From assembly GCA_947652115.1 (NCBI GenBank), contig OX393569.1, positions 16,148,508-16,212,507 of the forward strand: DNA of 64,000 nt. The letters run 5' to 3'. Made by a program: the position numbers and the translations under genes. The DNA comes from Blastomussa wellsi. Its lineage: Eukaryota > Cnidaria > Anthozoa > Scleractinia > Plerogyridae. Positions 13,301 to 24,500 of the stretch are shown here, piece by piece. The notes below the pieces were generated by a model that was not told the origin of the DNA, did not search any database, and saw only the letters and a program-made list of their open reading frames with translations. The stretch's first letter is position 1. Every line of letters begins with the position of its first letter.

Positions 13301-13521
13301 AACAGGCTTCAGTGTAAGCATTATCACTGCAAGAGAAAAATTAAACCAACCTTAGAGGACGCTTCGTCCAGGGTTTGTTGTTTCACGTAGGACCACGCTT
13401 GTGTTTGAGAACCAAACATTGAAGCATTACACCGGATCTGTGTCACACTACTGCCACAAATCAATCGGCAGTTTGGAATCCTCCGCGATTTGAGAGTCGT
13501 ACTCGTAAATAAACGACTCAT
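4312..13521 (-). CDS. BCKDK: Branched-chain alpha-ketoacid dehydrogenase kinase
   Basis: The kinase phosphorylates and inactivates the E1-alpha subunit of the mitochondrial branched-chain ketoacid dehydrogenase complex, limiting leucine, isoleucine and valine breakdown. Ten minus-strand exons join in frame with GT-AG borders: 13521-13351, 13169-13101, 11786-11676, 10773-10726, 10083-9964, 9058-8963, 8279-8206, 7275-7147, 6269-6180 and 4630-4312. They give 408 residues; vertebrate proteins have about 412. The Arg/Ser-rich N-terminus ([14 protein letters not shown]) fits a mitochondrial transit peptide. Visible GHKL ATPase motifs are the N-box ELLKNAM (about 266-272), the G1 box DRGGGI (306-311) and the G2 box [12 protein letters not shown] (361-372). 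The HH pair conserved in this kinase family lies at 197-198, and the protein ends in the family-typical [12 protein letters not shown]. The ending RHIDG..ESFRI and the sequence LGGSLQLQS favour BCKDK over the PDK paralogues. No break was seen. Confidence 0.96.
5178..5830. mobile_element. Non-autonomous TTAA-flanked element
   Basis: The ends are GGTCATTCCCCTG and CAGGGGAATGACC, each bordered by TTAA (5178-5181 and 5827-5830). TTAA is the target duplicated by piggyBac-type transposases, so a piggyBac-related non-autonomous element is a reasonable inference. About 645 bp lie between the TTAA copies and contain no transposase-like frame. It sits in the last BCKDK intron. Confidence 0.6.
7426..7560. 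mobile_element. Short MITE, TTATCCAAC termini, copy 1
   Basis: The inverted ends are TTATTATCCAAC and GTTGGATAATAA. The interior matches the copy at 18740-18884, for example GAATTTCTAACC, GTGATATT, GTACTCGTTT and GTACTCTACGAAGCACAG. It lies in a BCKDK intron, directly left of another MITE. Confidence 0.55.
7571..7989. mobile_element. Palindromic MITE with TTAA flanks
   Basis: The whole element folds back on itself. The ends are AGTGCACCTAACCCCAAAAT and its complement, bordered by TTAA on both sides. Inside, CGACCGAGTCAGAAGGGGCG and its near-complement face each other around a central TGACGTCA-rich section. A second, older copy lies at 54918-55313. It has no coding capacity. The TTAA borders suggest piggyBac-type mobilisation (inference). 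It is in a BCKDK intron. Confidence 0.65.
8020..8092 (-). repeat. tRNA-like SINE head
   Basis: Read on the minus strand, this has an A-box-like TTGTCCAATGG, a loop CTCTTAATC and a B-box-like GGTTCAAGGCC at tRNA-like spacing. Arms do not pair well enough for a functional tRNA. It lies in a BCKDK intron, so a SINE-derived tRNA pseudogene is most likely. Confidence 0.4.
10105..10332 (-). repeat. tRNA-derived SINE
   Basis: The body shares GGATGGGATGCTAGTCCATC and the following CAGGGTTAC with the SINE near 3.65 kb. The right end read on the minus strand has a tRNA-like head with GTGGACTAATGGTTAGTGC as the A-box region. It sits in the BCKDK intron between exons 4 and 5 of the transcript. Confidence 0.55.
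12128..12286. repeat. Foldback repeat
   Basis: GTTGTGGTTTAAATTTATCC on the left faces its imperfect complement ending TAAGCCACAAC on the right. AACCAGTTTGAT and ATCAAACTGGTT pair nearer the centre. It lies in the second BCKDK intron and is likely a small foldback transposon. Confidence 0.5.
12466..12776. mobile_element. MITE with ATATGAGATGG palindrome, copy 1
   Basis: The right half is an inverted repeat in which GTTGGATATGAGATGGT faces ACCATCTCATATCCAAC around a short centre, flanked by ATTCCACTCACG and CTCGTGGAATAATTGTT. The element at 50345-50600 carries the same parts in the opposite order and orientation. It is in a BCKDK intron. Confidence 0.6.
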
Positions 13522-14675
13522 GGTGAATAGATGCTTTGGTAATGAGAGAAAGCTGTATTAAAGGGCAACACCAATTCAAAACAATCGAAATGGGTACACG
13601 GGTAAACTTGTTTTCTGGCAACAGCCCAACACGAGAAAGATGCTGCTAAGACGAGTCCTTTGGTAGATCGAGGGCAGAATAAGCCGTTATCTATCCATCC
13701 TTCACTGATACACTGATACAGTTATCAAGCCACACGGCTTAAGTCTTACAAAATCAAAGGAAGCAGAGGAAGACCAGTAATAAGACGGTATAAAATAACT
13801 TGATCCTACATTTTCGTATTTCGTGTACGCGAGTGCCATGAAAAGTCATCTATTTACATCCTGGAGCGCGCACTTTGAACCGCGTTAGCCAATCAGATTA
13901 GCGCAAACAGTAGTTGGCTATGGCTCATGTGAAATGCACGTGTTATGGCGCAGCGTGACACTGAACATTTCGATCGCCATTTCGAATTTTTAACGACGGA
14001 GAAGACACACAGAGTGCAATTTTTGTCATTTTTATCTGCACGTTTTCGCTATTTAAAAACTTGTAGGTTTGACTAGTCGCTTTCAACTTTGTGTGAGGCG
14101 TATCTCTGTACTTCCGGATCACGGGCCTGCGCTTGCCGTTACAGACAGGAAGTGTCCGGTCTGATATTAGTCTCCCTCGCAGCCGTTTTCAGTCTCGTCA
14201 CGCAACGCGTCGGATGTTCCCGAAATAAGTGATTAGTGAAAAACGTGATGTGATAAAATTCAATAATGAAAAAAGCTGATAAATTCAAATGTTTTTAAAT
14301 ATTAATAGATAAACATCATCTCCAAGTCTCAGACAGGTCTGTGCGGATTCTTGCCTTGCACGTGACGTCATGAAATTCTAAAATCCAAAATTAAAGAGGC
14401 AGAAAAGGCGCCAATTTTATGTCTGCTTACAACTTTTCAGCTCAATAGCATGCTTCGTTTGGAAACCAGCGCATTTTGAATTTCAAAGTTATGGCGGTGC
14501 GTGACATAAACTTGTGATCGTGTGTCAAATAATATATAATTATCTCGGGATTTTTAGCCATTTCAGAAGTAAAAGCATTAGGAAAGGTGTTTATGTAAAT
14601 GTTTGTATGTTCAGTACAGATAATCAGTCGCTTAGACAACCAAAGTAAGTTCCAGATGTTTACACCATTTCCCAG

Positions 14676-14716
14676 CCGCCATATTGGTGTACCAAAGTTG
14701 TACACCAACATGGCGG
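14676..14716. repeat. Short hairpin
   Basis: CCGCCATATTGGTGTA and TACACCAACATGGCGG pair around a 9-base centre, with one mismatch. It is probably the centre of a decayed foldback element. Confidence 0.55.
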
Positions 14717-14885
14717 CTCAATACTGGGCTCTATAAATTTGTGCAAAACATTTCGACGAATATCTGAAGTTTGGAATAACGCACGGACCTTTAATTGTAA
14801 TTTTAATTTTCTATTGTGTGACAGTGCAACCCAAGAATAGAGCTCAGTATGGAGACGCCATATGTTGCGGCAGGTACAAAACACA

Positions 14886-15027
14886 GGTCACAGGTCACAA
14901 GTCAGACGTAGGAAAAAAAGGAAAACTCAACAATTACAGAATTACAAACTCCTTTACGAGCACCTGGGTCCCTGCATTCTGTAATTGTTGAGTTTACTTT
15001 TTTTTCTTACCTCTGACTTGTGATCTG
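14886..15027. repeat. Foldback repeat with about 55-bp arms
   Basis: The left arm contains CACAAGTCAGACGTAGG and ACTCAACAATTACAGAAT. The right arm contains the complements ATTCTGTAATTGTTGAGT and CCTCTGACTTGTGA. The centre is about 35 bases. It has no coding capacity. Confidence 0.6.
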
Positions 15028-15510
15028 TGGGCCGACATGGCGGCCGGAAATCAAAGAAAACTTCTGCAACTCACTTTTGCGGTAAAAGCGATTGCTCTTT
15101 CCTATACAAATAAACATCTTTCCTAATACTTGAACTATTTAAACTGCAAAAATCTTGAGAAAAGACTTCTTCTTCAAGCACGAAAGTTTTGTCACGGGGA
15201 CTTACGGCTCCATCGTGATGTCACGTACGGCGGAAATCTCAAAAATTCAACATGCTGTATTTCGAACACAAAGGATACTCAAGCTGGAAACTTGTGGATA
15301 ATACCGATATATTTTTGGGATTTCTTTCACGTGGTGACAATAAAAATTTAATAGGCTCAGCGATTTTGTTTTTGAAATTTCACGACGTCACGTGAAAACC
15401 AGCAAATGCGTAATTATTCTCTCGTCAGTATTTCTAAACGAGAAGAGGACTGGGTACGAATTAATAAAATTGATTGGGTTGAAATTAACCGATTGACTCC
15501 TAAACCGGCC

Positions 15511-15690
15511 CATTCTCGTTCCCAGAGCCACTTGTCCCTCTTAGCCGGCTGGGCCTGGGGCACGAGGAACAAGTGGCTCTGGTGACACACGATTTGATTC
15601 GCTGAAATCAAAGCCGTTTTAAACGTGCTAACGATAAATGATTTTAAAACGGCTAATGTTATTGGACTCCCTTTGTTTGATTCCTCGAAC
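15511..15690. mobile_element. MITE fragment, TTCTCGTTCCCAGAGCC family
   Basis: CATTCTCGTTCCCAGAGCCA and CTTGTCCCTCTTAGCCGGCT match the left end of the complete element at 24177-24460, and the TTTTAAAACGGCTAATG part matches its centre. The right end is missing, so this copy is truncated. Confidence 0.55.
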
Positions 15691-15919
15691 TGCCAAATTG
15701 GACTCGGTCTACGGCCTCGCCCAATTTAGCAAACCTCGGAATTTTTTCTCATCCAATTATTTTCAAATTGGACAGCATGTAGTCCTGTTACATATACAAA
15801 ACTAGGAGGAAAATTTCCCTCACTTACCCTTGGCTACTCTATGTTAAGTATTTCCCAATTCCCGCCTCATTGAAATTTCATCGCGTCTGTTCATTCCGTA
15901 GAGATTTAGAAGACTCTCC

Positions 15920-16213
15920 TCCGGGGGGGGGGGGGGGGTACTCCCTGGGCTATACGGGACGTTCCGCTGGATAGGGTATGGTTTTTGACCCTCAGTCCTG
16001 AACAGGGTATACTATTTATTTAGCCGGTCATCAGTCAACTTTAGATCATTTTCAGGTCTAGATATTAGCGCTATAGTATAAAAAAGTTTTCCTTGATCCT
16101 CAGGCTAAACAGGGTATATGTTTGAGGTTATTTTGGTCCTAAACAGGGTCAGGGTTTTGGACCTCCAGCGGTACCCCTATACCTAAACATGGGTCAAGTA
16201 CCCCCCACCCCGG
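15920..16213. mobile_element. G-flanked GGGTACTCCC repeat
   Basis: The left end is a run of 16 G (15923-15938) followed by TACTCCCTGGGCTATA. The right end reads GGGTCAAGTACCCCCCACCCC, giving imperfect terminal inverted repeats. The inside repeats AACAGGGTATA or AACAGGGTCAG several times. I infer a non-autonomous DNA transposon. Confidence 0.5.
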
Positions 16214-18214
16214 ACTCTCTTGCCTGCCTCTCTCCTCTGTCCTTCCTCTGGCAGTCGCAAGAGAATGGGCATTAGTTGAAATAGAGTAGAGTTGGGCTCT
16301 AACTAGCGAGTCACATTGGCAAATGCTGAAAAACGTTTTTGCAAGGTCGAATTTACCTTTACCGACAACGAAATATTAATTTTCCGAAATTTGGGGGCCA
16401 TGATGAGCCGGGATATAATAATCACGGACACAAATTTGTACTTTGGGACGTCATTTATGGCTAGTTTGATTTGTATCTGGAAGTAATTAATAACACAAAT
16501 GATACCCAAGTTTTTTAAAATGCTATGCATAAATAGAATCAGGAGAAGACCACCATTTTTGTGGGGGTGGTATAAGTGGGTTGGAGAAATATTGCAAAAA
16601 CAGCCACTACTATGGGCACGAAAAATTGCGGAAACTTATGGGAAATATAATACATTTAACGTAGTTTTAGAATTACAATTTGAAGTAAAACTTTATTAGA
16701 TGGATGCCAATGCAGAACAGTTCACTACCAACGCTGGCTGCCGTTGCAGGGAGTCGACTGTCTGTTGGTGTTCAGTCCTCTAACCCTTCTTTGGCCACCT
16801 CTTAAAATTTCATTAACCCTCTTATCCTTCTTTAATTTAATTAAAAATGAGTTTTACTCTTACCTGCGGAAACTTATTTTCGTGACATCTCAAGTTATGT
16901 CAAGCCTTAGTTTTTGCGAAAATTTCCTGAAATGAGGTATTAGCATAAGAAGCATTACCAACTGCGTTTCAACACTAAAAAGACAGGTATAACCTGTTGG
17001 TGCCTTTATGATCTGTCATCTTATCTGCTCAACTATCAGCATGAGACCTTTGCACATAACTTTTCAACCTTGTCGATTCATCATTTGAGGTCATTTGAGT
17101 TTTGACTTCTCAACCTTTCACACCTAGGACACCTCAAGCACGAAAGCAAATAAATAGAGGGTAAGTTGCTGCAATTCAAATTATTACAAATAACTGCACG
17201 AATTACTCAAGACCAGGAACTTCAAAAATTATAAATTTACTTTTTTTAGAGTCTCTTGGTTTGTTTTACATTTACAATAAATATGTCACAGATAAGGTTG
17301 TTGAGCGGATGGTTGAAAGGATTCGTGTAATGTGCATCAAAGATTTTTCACAAATTTTGCTGCATGGTTCTAGTTTAGCGGCAATATACATAGACTAAAC
17401 AACTGATTTAAAGTAAATGTTTTTGTTGAAATTTGACCACCGAGGAACGCCATTAATCAGTCATCATTTGTACGATCACATCATAGTTTTTCAAAAAAAA
17501 AATCATTATTAAGTTTTATACATTTTTTTTCTTTTTGTACTTATAAGTCTTGGTGTCAAAATACCTCTTTTACAAATCTTTACACAAAACAGTCAGTTTC
17601 GCAACCTTGGTTATTAAAATCTAATAAGTTCTGTAGCACCGAGCATAGCCCGAAGATAAACATCCCTTGGACTAATCAAAATATGTAATTATATCCAACT
17701 TTTTTTTTAAAAAAACTTTTATTTACATCATTGCTAACCTTGCATGGTAGTTACATGTATAATTAAGCTCTGCAAAAGTGAATCAAAGTGTCCTTTGGGC
17801 TATACCTGGAGAGTTAATTATTAACAACCTTGTGTTCAACTCTGCTCTCTTGGTCAAGCACTTGTGTGGCACAGCATACGTGTATCTTCAGGTAGTTATT
17901 TTGTAAGGAATGGATTTTTGAAATCGTTGCATTAGCTACAAGTTTAACTTGACATTGATGGAATCATTGTTTAATATAAGGCTCCACTGTTATTCCGGAC
18001 GCACTCATCTATTACAAACTTTCGGTTATGACATGTTAGGCTTTCACAACGCGATATGCATGGTTATAAAACTTGGGGAAAACTTTGACCAATCGTTCAG
18101 TAATACAATAAACTTTGGTTTGACTTGAGAAATGTAAGAGCTTTTAAAGTCTTTACCCTGAACTGAAGGCAGTGACCACCAATTTTGGGCTCTGAAACTT
18201 TGGTGTATAGCAGT

Positions 18215-18500
18215 ATTTAGTATATACTAAAACAGTGGATAGCCTTGTTGGCGCGCGCTGATTGGCTATTTAAACATGGATGTCCTTTGCTATTCACCTC
18301 CGAGCAATTCGTGAGCCTCCCGCTGGCCCTCGCGTAAATGACTGAGTTGAATGAATGAGTTAAAATAATCCGTTTTGAGCTATATTATCTCACTGTTTTA
18401 GTATATACTAAAACAACTATTCACCTCAGTGTCGGTGGCCAGTGGTGGATATTTACCTTGCCGCTTCGGGACGTCGGTAAATATCCACCACTAGCCACCT
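18215..18500. mobile_element. Inverted-repeat element next to the gene A start
   Basis: TTTAGTATATACTAAAACA occurs at both 18217-18235 and 18398-18416. A palindrome follows, in which GGTGGATATTTACC faces GGTAAATATCCACC around 18446-18492. The right end lies about 35 bases before the gene A start codon. The 5' flank of copy A' lacks this block, although both copies share ACTTTGGTGT on the left and CAGTTCAAC on the right, so the element was inserted into the 5' flank of gene A. Confidence 0.65.
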
Positions 18501-18533
18501 ACTCGTTATTTTTATCTGCGACAGTTCAACAGA

Positions 18534-21500
18534 ATGAGCACCTTGGTGTTGCTGGTGGTCTTGCTGGCTGCCGAGAGCAGTGTCCGCAGTGAATTTACTG
18601 CGTTTGAGAATGGTATGTTGTACTCAAGTATTATTAGAAAATTCAGGCGTTGTTTCTTGTTAAAGCTATGATGATTTCGGCCAGTTTGATACTTTGAAAT
18701 AAATATCTTATTACACAACAAAACGTCTAATAAGAGATTTGTTATCCAACATGCACGCCACATTTTTATGTCCGTGCGGCGGGCGAATTTCTAACCGTTT
18801 CTCTGGAGTATAAATACCGCGTGATATTCGTACTCGTTTCGGGCGTTAATTATTTGTACTCTACGAAGCACAGCTGGATAACAAGGGGTGATAAGCATCA
18901 TAAGTAAGTAGTATAAATGTTTATGTAACACTATCAGATGCCCCGAGCGGGATTTGAACCTAAGACACGCCCATCTCCTCCCCGATAATATTTGACCACA
19001 ACATACCATTCTCAAGAGCACCTTTCATGAGATCGGAGTGTCGTGGGTTCAAATCTCGCTCGGGGCATCTGATTTTTCCGGCGTTTCTTCTGTTTAATAT
19101 AGATAGCCATATCAGAGTTGACCTCTACGATGATGAACAGTATTAATGTTGTCCTCCTTCTTTCACTTGCTAGAGGGTCTCAATGGGGTTAACCGTTAGC
19201 CGTAAAATGGCCAAACATTTAGCCGTTAGGCGTAAAAATGAAAGAATTTTGACCGTTAGCCGTAAAAAATGTTAACCGTAAAAAATCTAAATACAAAAGT
19301 AAAGGACTCGAGAACTTTTTTGGAGTCTGATGTGTTGTGCGTTTATGTGTTCTGGTAGCGAGAAGCCGATCGAAACCGGAAGTGTCGTAAGTGTCTACAT
19401 AATTTCCTTTTTAAACTCTATCTTATTTTGGTATTCGTAATATTTTTCCACCTCAGTAAAATCATAAGAGTGATATAGTTCACTGGGAGTGTACACACAC
19501 ACAAAAAAATACTTTTTTATCTCAAAATGGTCCAAAGACCTTCAGTATGTTTTACAACAATGGAAATTAATACTTAACTTCTTAAACCAATAGCAATTAT
19601 TTTTTAACTCCTCCTGTTAACCGTATTGGAACAAAATTAACCGTTAGTCGTAAATAAGCCAAAAAGTTAACCGTTAACCGTAAAAGCCACTATCCCATTG
19701 AGTCCCTCTTGCTAGTTTCTCCTTTTTGGATTTTCCATGTTCAAAGCTCTCATTTTTATTGTATTAATACAAAATCAAAGTTTATCTCGATTTTTTTCAA
19801 CTGTGGGAGTAAAATGATGATTCACAGCAACAAATGGTCACCAATGATTAAAATTCACCAAAAGCTCATACTTTTCCCTGGCGTATTTTAGTCCCTGTTT
19901 TCTTACAATTATATTTTAATTTTAAACTGGTTAGGTGTTGTAACAGGAGCAATGCAACACAAGGAAAGTAAGAAATGCATCACCTTTGGCAGAGTGAGTA
20001 ATTATGCATCCGGGACATGCAAGGCCAGCTGGCGTGGGGCTTTCCGATGGTGTATTGATAATGTAGCAAAGTTGGTCAGCTCTAACTGTGCGACGGTGCG
20101 CTTAGACACAAACGGGTTAATCCGAGTGTCCGGCTCGTGTGTTCATTGGTTTGCGAGCCGCGATCTCTTCAAGGTATAGAATAGAAGTTGTACTCTTAAT
20201 AATAGAACGAAATCCTCGCCGTGCGTGATACATGGCGTTTGAAACAGACTATTAGGGTGGTAGGACGGAGTGGTAGCGATGAAGGTGAAGGTTTATTGTA
20301 AGGTTTCGACTTATTTTAAATTTCTTCATTTGTCACACATAAGATAAAAAGAAAAAATGCAATTTAGGCAAATAAGACAGGGCGAGGGCACCTCGGTTAA
20401 CAATATATATTTTAAATTAGGCTGACAATGTGTGGTTTGGCCAATTCAGTATCATTTCAGTAAAAACTCAATCATCTTTTCCTTAAAAGTAGAAAAACTT
20501 GTTTAACCAGTGATGGATATTGGGCGAGAGTTTATTTTTGGACCTTGGAAGAGTATCGTAAATTGTTTAACTTTACGACAGTGATGCGATCGATAACAAC
20601 TGCCAGTTCCAGATTCATAACTATATATTTGACTACTTGTTGGGAAAAAATTGAGAAGCAACCCTTGTTTGAGTATCAAAGTTAAGTAATAATTTGCTCA
20701 TTATTAGGTATCAAATCTTTTTACTGCAATTGCACCAACAGGCTCCCTGTGGAAGATGGCCCTATGGCCCACACTTTGAAAACCTTATCTATGCCTCCGT
20801 ACAATCTAACGGGGGGATCCTATTGGACAGCGGTAGATACTGCATAGCTAAAGACACAGGCTACGATCCCAAGTTAAGAGCTCTGAGCAATTCAAATGCG
20901 GCGTGTCGCGCAAGCGCAAGCCGTTTTCGTTTAGTTGGTAAGTATGATGCAATAAAATCTTTTGAAATCTATAGCTGCCCCACTCGGCTTCATGACCTTT
21001 ACAGGCATGAGGTTTTATCACAAATTGAAAAGGTCTGGCAGACGTTCTCGAACTCGGCCATTGTGTCTTGGATAAAATCGTTATAAACTAATGCAGGAGC
21101 CACTTTTCTCTCCATTGAATTATTCGCTGATATCCTCATATTGGTGTTATATGCGTTTTCACTTTAGTACCGAAAGTAATTCTACGTTTGCTATGGTTGT
21201 GCATTACTTCGCTTGGTGATTGGTTAAAAAAAACTCTTGCCACTTTTTTAGCCAATCAGGAATAAAACCAAAACCAATCTTGACTCGCGAGCGCAAATTT
21301 TCCCGCGCTTTGTGTAATTACTTCGAATTTTGATTGGTTCACTGGATTGTCTGCGCTCTTTGAAATTGGCAAAAATAATTACTTTGGTTTTGCTTTTACG
21401 AGACTCAATTAAAGCTCGCTCAATAACTAAAAATACATCAAATTCACCGTGATAGTGTTGTCAGCTATCAACATTTCGTGAAACTAGATAAGGAGGAGCT

Positions 21501-24500
21501 CTTTTGCAACTCCTAGCCTCGTCTCTATCTGTTTTTTAGCTTCGGGTACGTCTTGGTTTGCAAGGGATTCGACTGCTGCCGCTTCAAGTGTTGGAACGAG
21601 CGCAAATCACTGCGATTATACAAACAGAAGACTGTGCACAGCGGTTGAAGTTTGTCCCACAAGCCCCGGCGGTCAGAGTGTTGCGGGAGTTACCGGTGAA
21701 AGCTCGAACAAAGCTCTTCTCGTGGTAGGAGGGACGTTTTTAGACTCTGCCACTTGCCAACGGCTTTCAACAACGACAGGCTACAATGTTGATGGCTTTT
21801 TGTGCTGTCCTGAAAATGATCTACCAAGTCCCAAAGACTTCATCAGTGACGGTGAGTGATGCAGTGGTAGTTGTCTGAAAATGATCCTAGTTCCCAGTCG
21901 ACTTCTCGACTCTTAACCAACAGTTCAACTTATCTGATGTCAAGGCCAGCTGCAGTTGCCGTTGTTGGAGCTGTCGGATCTCATTCAAACGTTGAAAACT
22001 TATTCTTTTTTCAGTTAAATGGAAAATTTAAAAATGCTTATGCCGTGCTTCGCCATGAAGAAGAATTCAAGGCATATTCCAGTCGCGAGTTTGCAAACCC
22101 CGTAGTGTAGATCCATTTTTGCGGCCGGGTTCCAAGTTTAATGGACTTCAATTCCGTTTGGGGATGGGAAGGCACACATCTGAAATAGTTTTTTCTCAAA
22201 TAGGTTACGGTTACTTTATGCACAAGAGTGGGAAATGCGCTCATTATATCAACCAAAGGCTAGTACTCAAAACTGACTGCAAAAGCGATACTGCTCTGCT
22301 GAGCTGGTCAAGCGATGGTAGTATCAAACAAGGAACAAACTGCATAGTTGCTTCGTCACTTGGACAGTGCCCTCCGTAAGTAGTGTGATGTAAACCTGCT
22401 CAATTCAATTCAGATAAATTCAAATTACTTACTAGCCTAAGTATATTTGCTCAACGTCGGCTTTCTTTCGTACGTTATTATTTCCACTGCATTGGCGTTC
22501 GGGCAACTTTTTGCCAGGGGGCGATAGGGGAGGGGGGGGGGGGGTGTTGAACCATTTGCCCAAAAAATTCTCCCACTATACCTTGCCCAAATTTTCTTTT
22601 GCTACCCAAAAAATCTGATTTTCCCATTTTTTTTTTTTTTTGGGGGGGGGGGGGTGCTGCAGCCCCCCTGCCACTCCCGGCCCATACGCCCATGATTATT
22701 TCAAACTGTTTGAAACGATGCATAGAAATTATACTTAAAGGAGCTAAGTCACGATATTTTGAGGTCATTTTTTGCGACGAACAAAACTACCCTTAAAACG
22801 TAAGAAACCTTAAAATGATAGTTTACTAAGGTAGAAAAATACCAAATAGGTGATACTAAACTGAAAAGGAACAAGGATGGTTAAGGATGGAGAAGATTGA
22901 ACTGACGGATTACAAATGACAAGATTTAGGCTAAACTAAATTTTTCAAAATGCATTATGTTGGCTTTTGTCCACAATAAAAGCTGAAAAAAAATTCATTA
23001 GAGTAAGGTATTTGTCAATTATTTTATTTTTTATGCCTTGAATTTTTTTACTTAAGTTTTCAGTTCACGAACGTAAACTCTCTACAAAACGTATTCACCA
23101 GTAAGTGCCTGGTTCCTCAGGCGGGAGAGTTGAACCCCGCGGAGGACACCCAGATAGTTGAAAAGGCGGAGTGTGAAGAGGAATATTCCAGCTTTGCATT
23201 AAAAAGTAAGTGAACGGAGAAAGGACAGACAGACAGACAGACAGAAAGAGAAACGACCTAGACAGACAGAAAGCAGCTCAGTGGTGACGCGCATACGAAT
23301 ACAGAAATGTAGTCAGTCACACGGACAGACAGATATCAATACAGAGACAAACAGTAAAAAATAGATAGACAGAGCTCATTTGCTTTTTGGAACTTAAAAG
23401 CAAAGGCGTGTGTCTGAGGCAGCGTCCCGTTTAAAAAGTAAATTCCTGCGAAAAGTTTTGGAGCTTCTCAAGTAAAGTGCAGCGAAGCAAAGCATTCTTG
23501 TTAGCTTCAACTGCTAGTTATTGTTATCTAATCGGATTATCGTTTTACAACCCTTCAAAGGAGGCTAAACGGAACTTCGAATTTCATTTGAGTAAGGTAC
23601 GAGCGTAGTTTGGTGAGTAACCGGAATAGTATCCAATAACAACATGTGCGTCACGTGCTGTAAATCCAGGAAAGGCTGAGTTCGGCAAGTTACTATTGGA
23701 ACCCGAACCGGGTCCCCATTGTAAGAACGTACTTTTCACGTGAAAAATTTGTCCCTAAACTTCCCTCTTCTCTGCTAAAATGATAATTGTTGTAGACATG
23801 GGCTAAGGTAGACGACCCTAATAACAGCTGCTTAGGAGACTAGGGCTAATTTTCTCCCTCAGCTCCACTACCATTGTCGCAGCCCTTAGGAAAGCCAGCT
23901 AGCTACATTATATTTGGGCATGGAAGGAGTCATCATCTGTTTTTGATAGACACGTTTCTTTCCTTCTTCCAGGGATCCAGGGATACCTGAAACATTCAAG
24001 CGATAAATGTGTTGGTGTAAATGCAGGCAAGCTGGTGTTCAAGGCTTCCTGTACGTCTGCCGAGCAAGTCTTCTATAAAGAAAACTTCTCGTCTCCACTG
24101 GTTCATTTAGCAAGCGGAAAATGTGTCGCATATCCCGGATCAGACGGCACGGTACGAAACGGTGCAATGCGAAAATATTCTCGTTCCCAGAGCCACTTGT
24201 CCCTCTTAGTCGACTGGGCCTGTGCACGAGTAACAGGTGGCTTTGGAGACACATGATTTGATTGGCTGAAAACAACGGGAGTCCAATCACATCAATCGTT
24301 TTAAAATCCTTTTCTTGCAAGAAAGTTTAAAACGGTTGATTTGATTGGACTCCCTTTGTTAGATTCTAACCAATCAAATCATTTGTCCCCAAAGCCACTT
24401 GTTCCTCGTGCACAGTCTCAGCCGGCTAAGAGGGACAATTGACAGTCTGGGGATGAGAATTATGCGAAAGTTGGTTTTAGTGACAATTTTGCTTTAGCTT

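Larger units (their letters stand above)
13522..18180. other. Intergenic, between BCKDK and gene A
   Basis: This stretch between divergent gene starts holds no protein-coding frame that I can support. The part next to BCKDK (13.8-14.2 kb) is richer in CpG and should contain the BCKDK promoter. The rest contains a 41-bp hairpin, a 142-bp foldback, a MITE fragment, a G-flanked repeat, and a dispersed repeat (14.35-15.4 kb) whose parts recur near 31.13-31.25 kb and, inverted, near 45.14-45.39 kb. Confidence 0.5.

Noticed and set aside
23226..23350. CRISPR-like repeat array
   Set aside because: The units are 4-bp GACA microsatellite repeats without spacers, in an animal genome.
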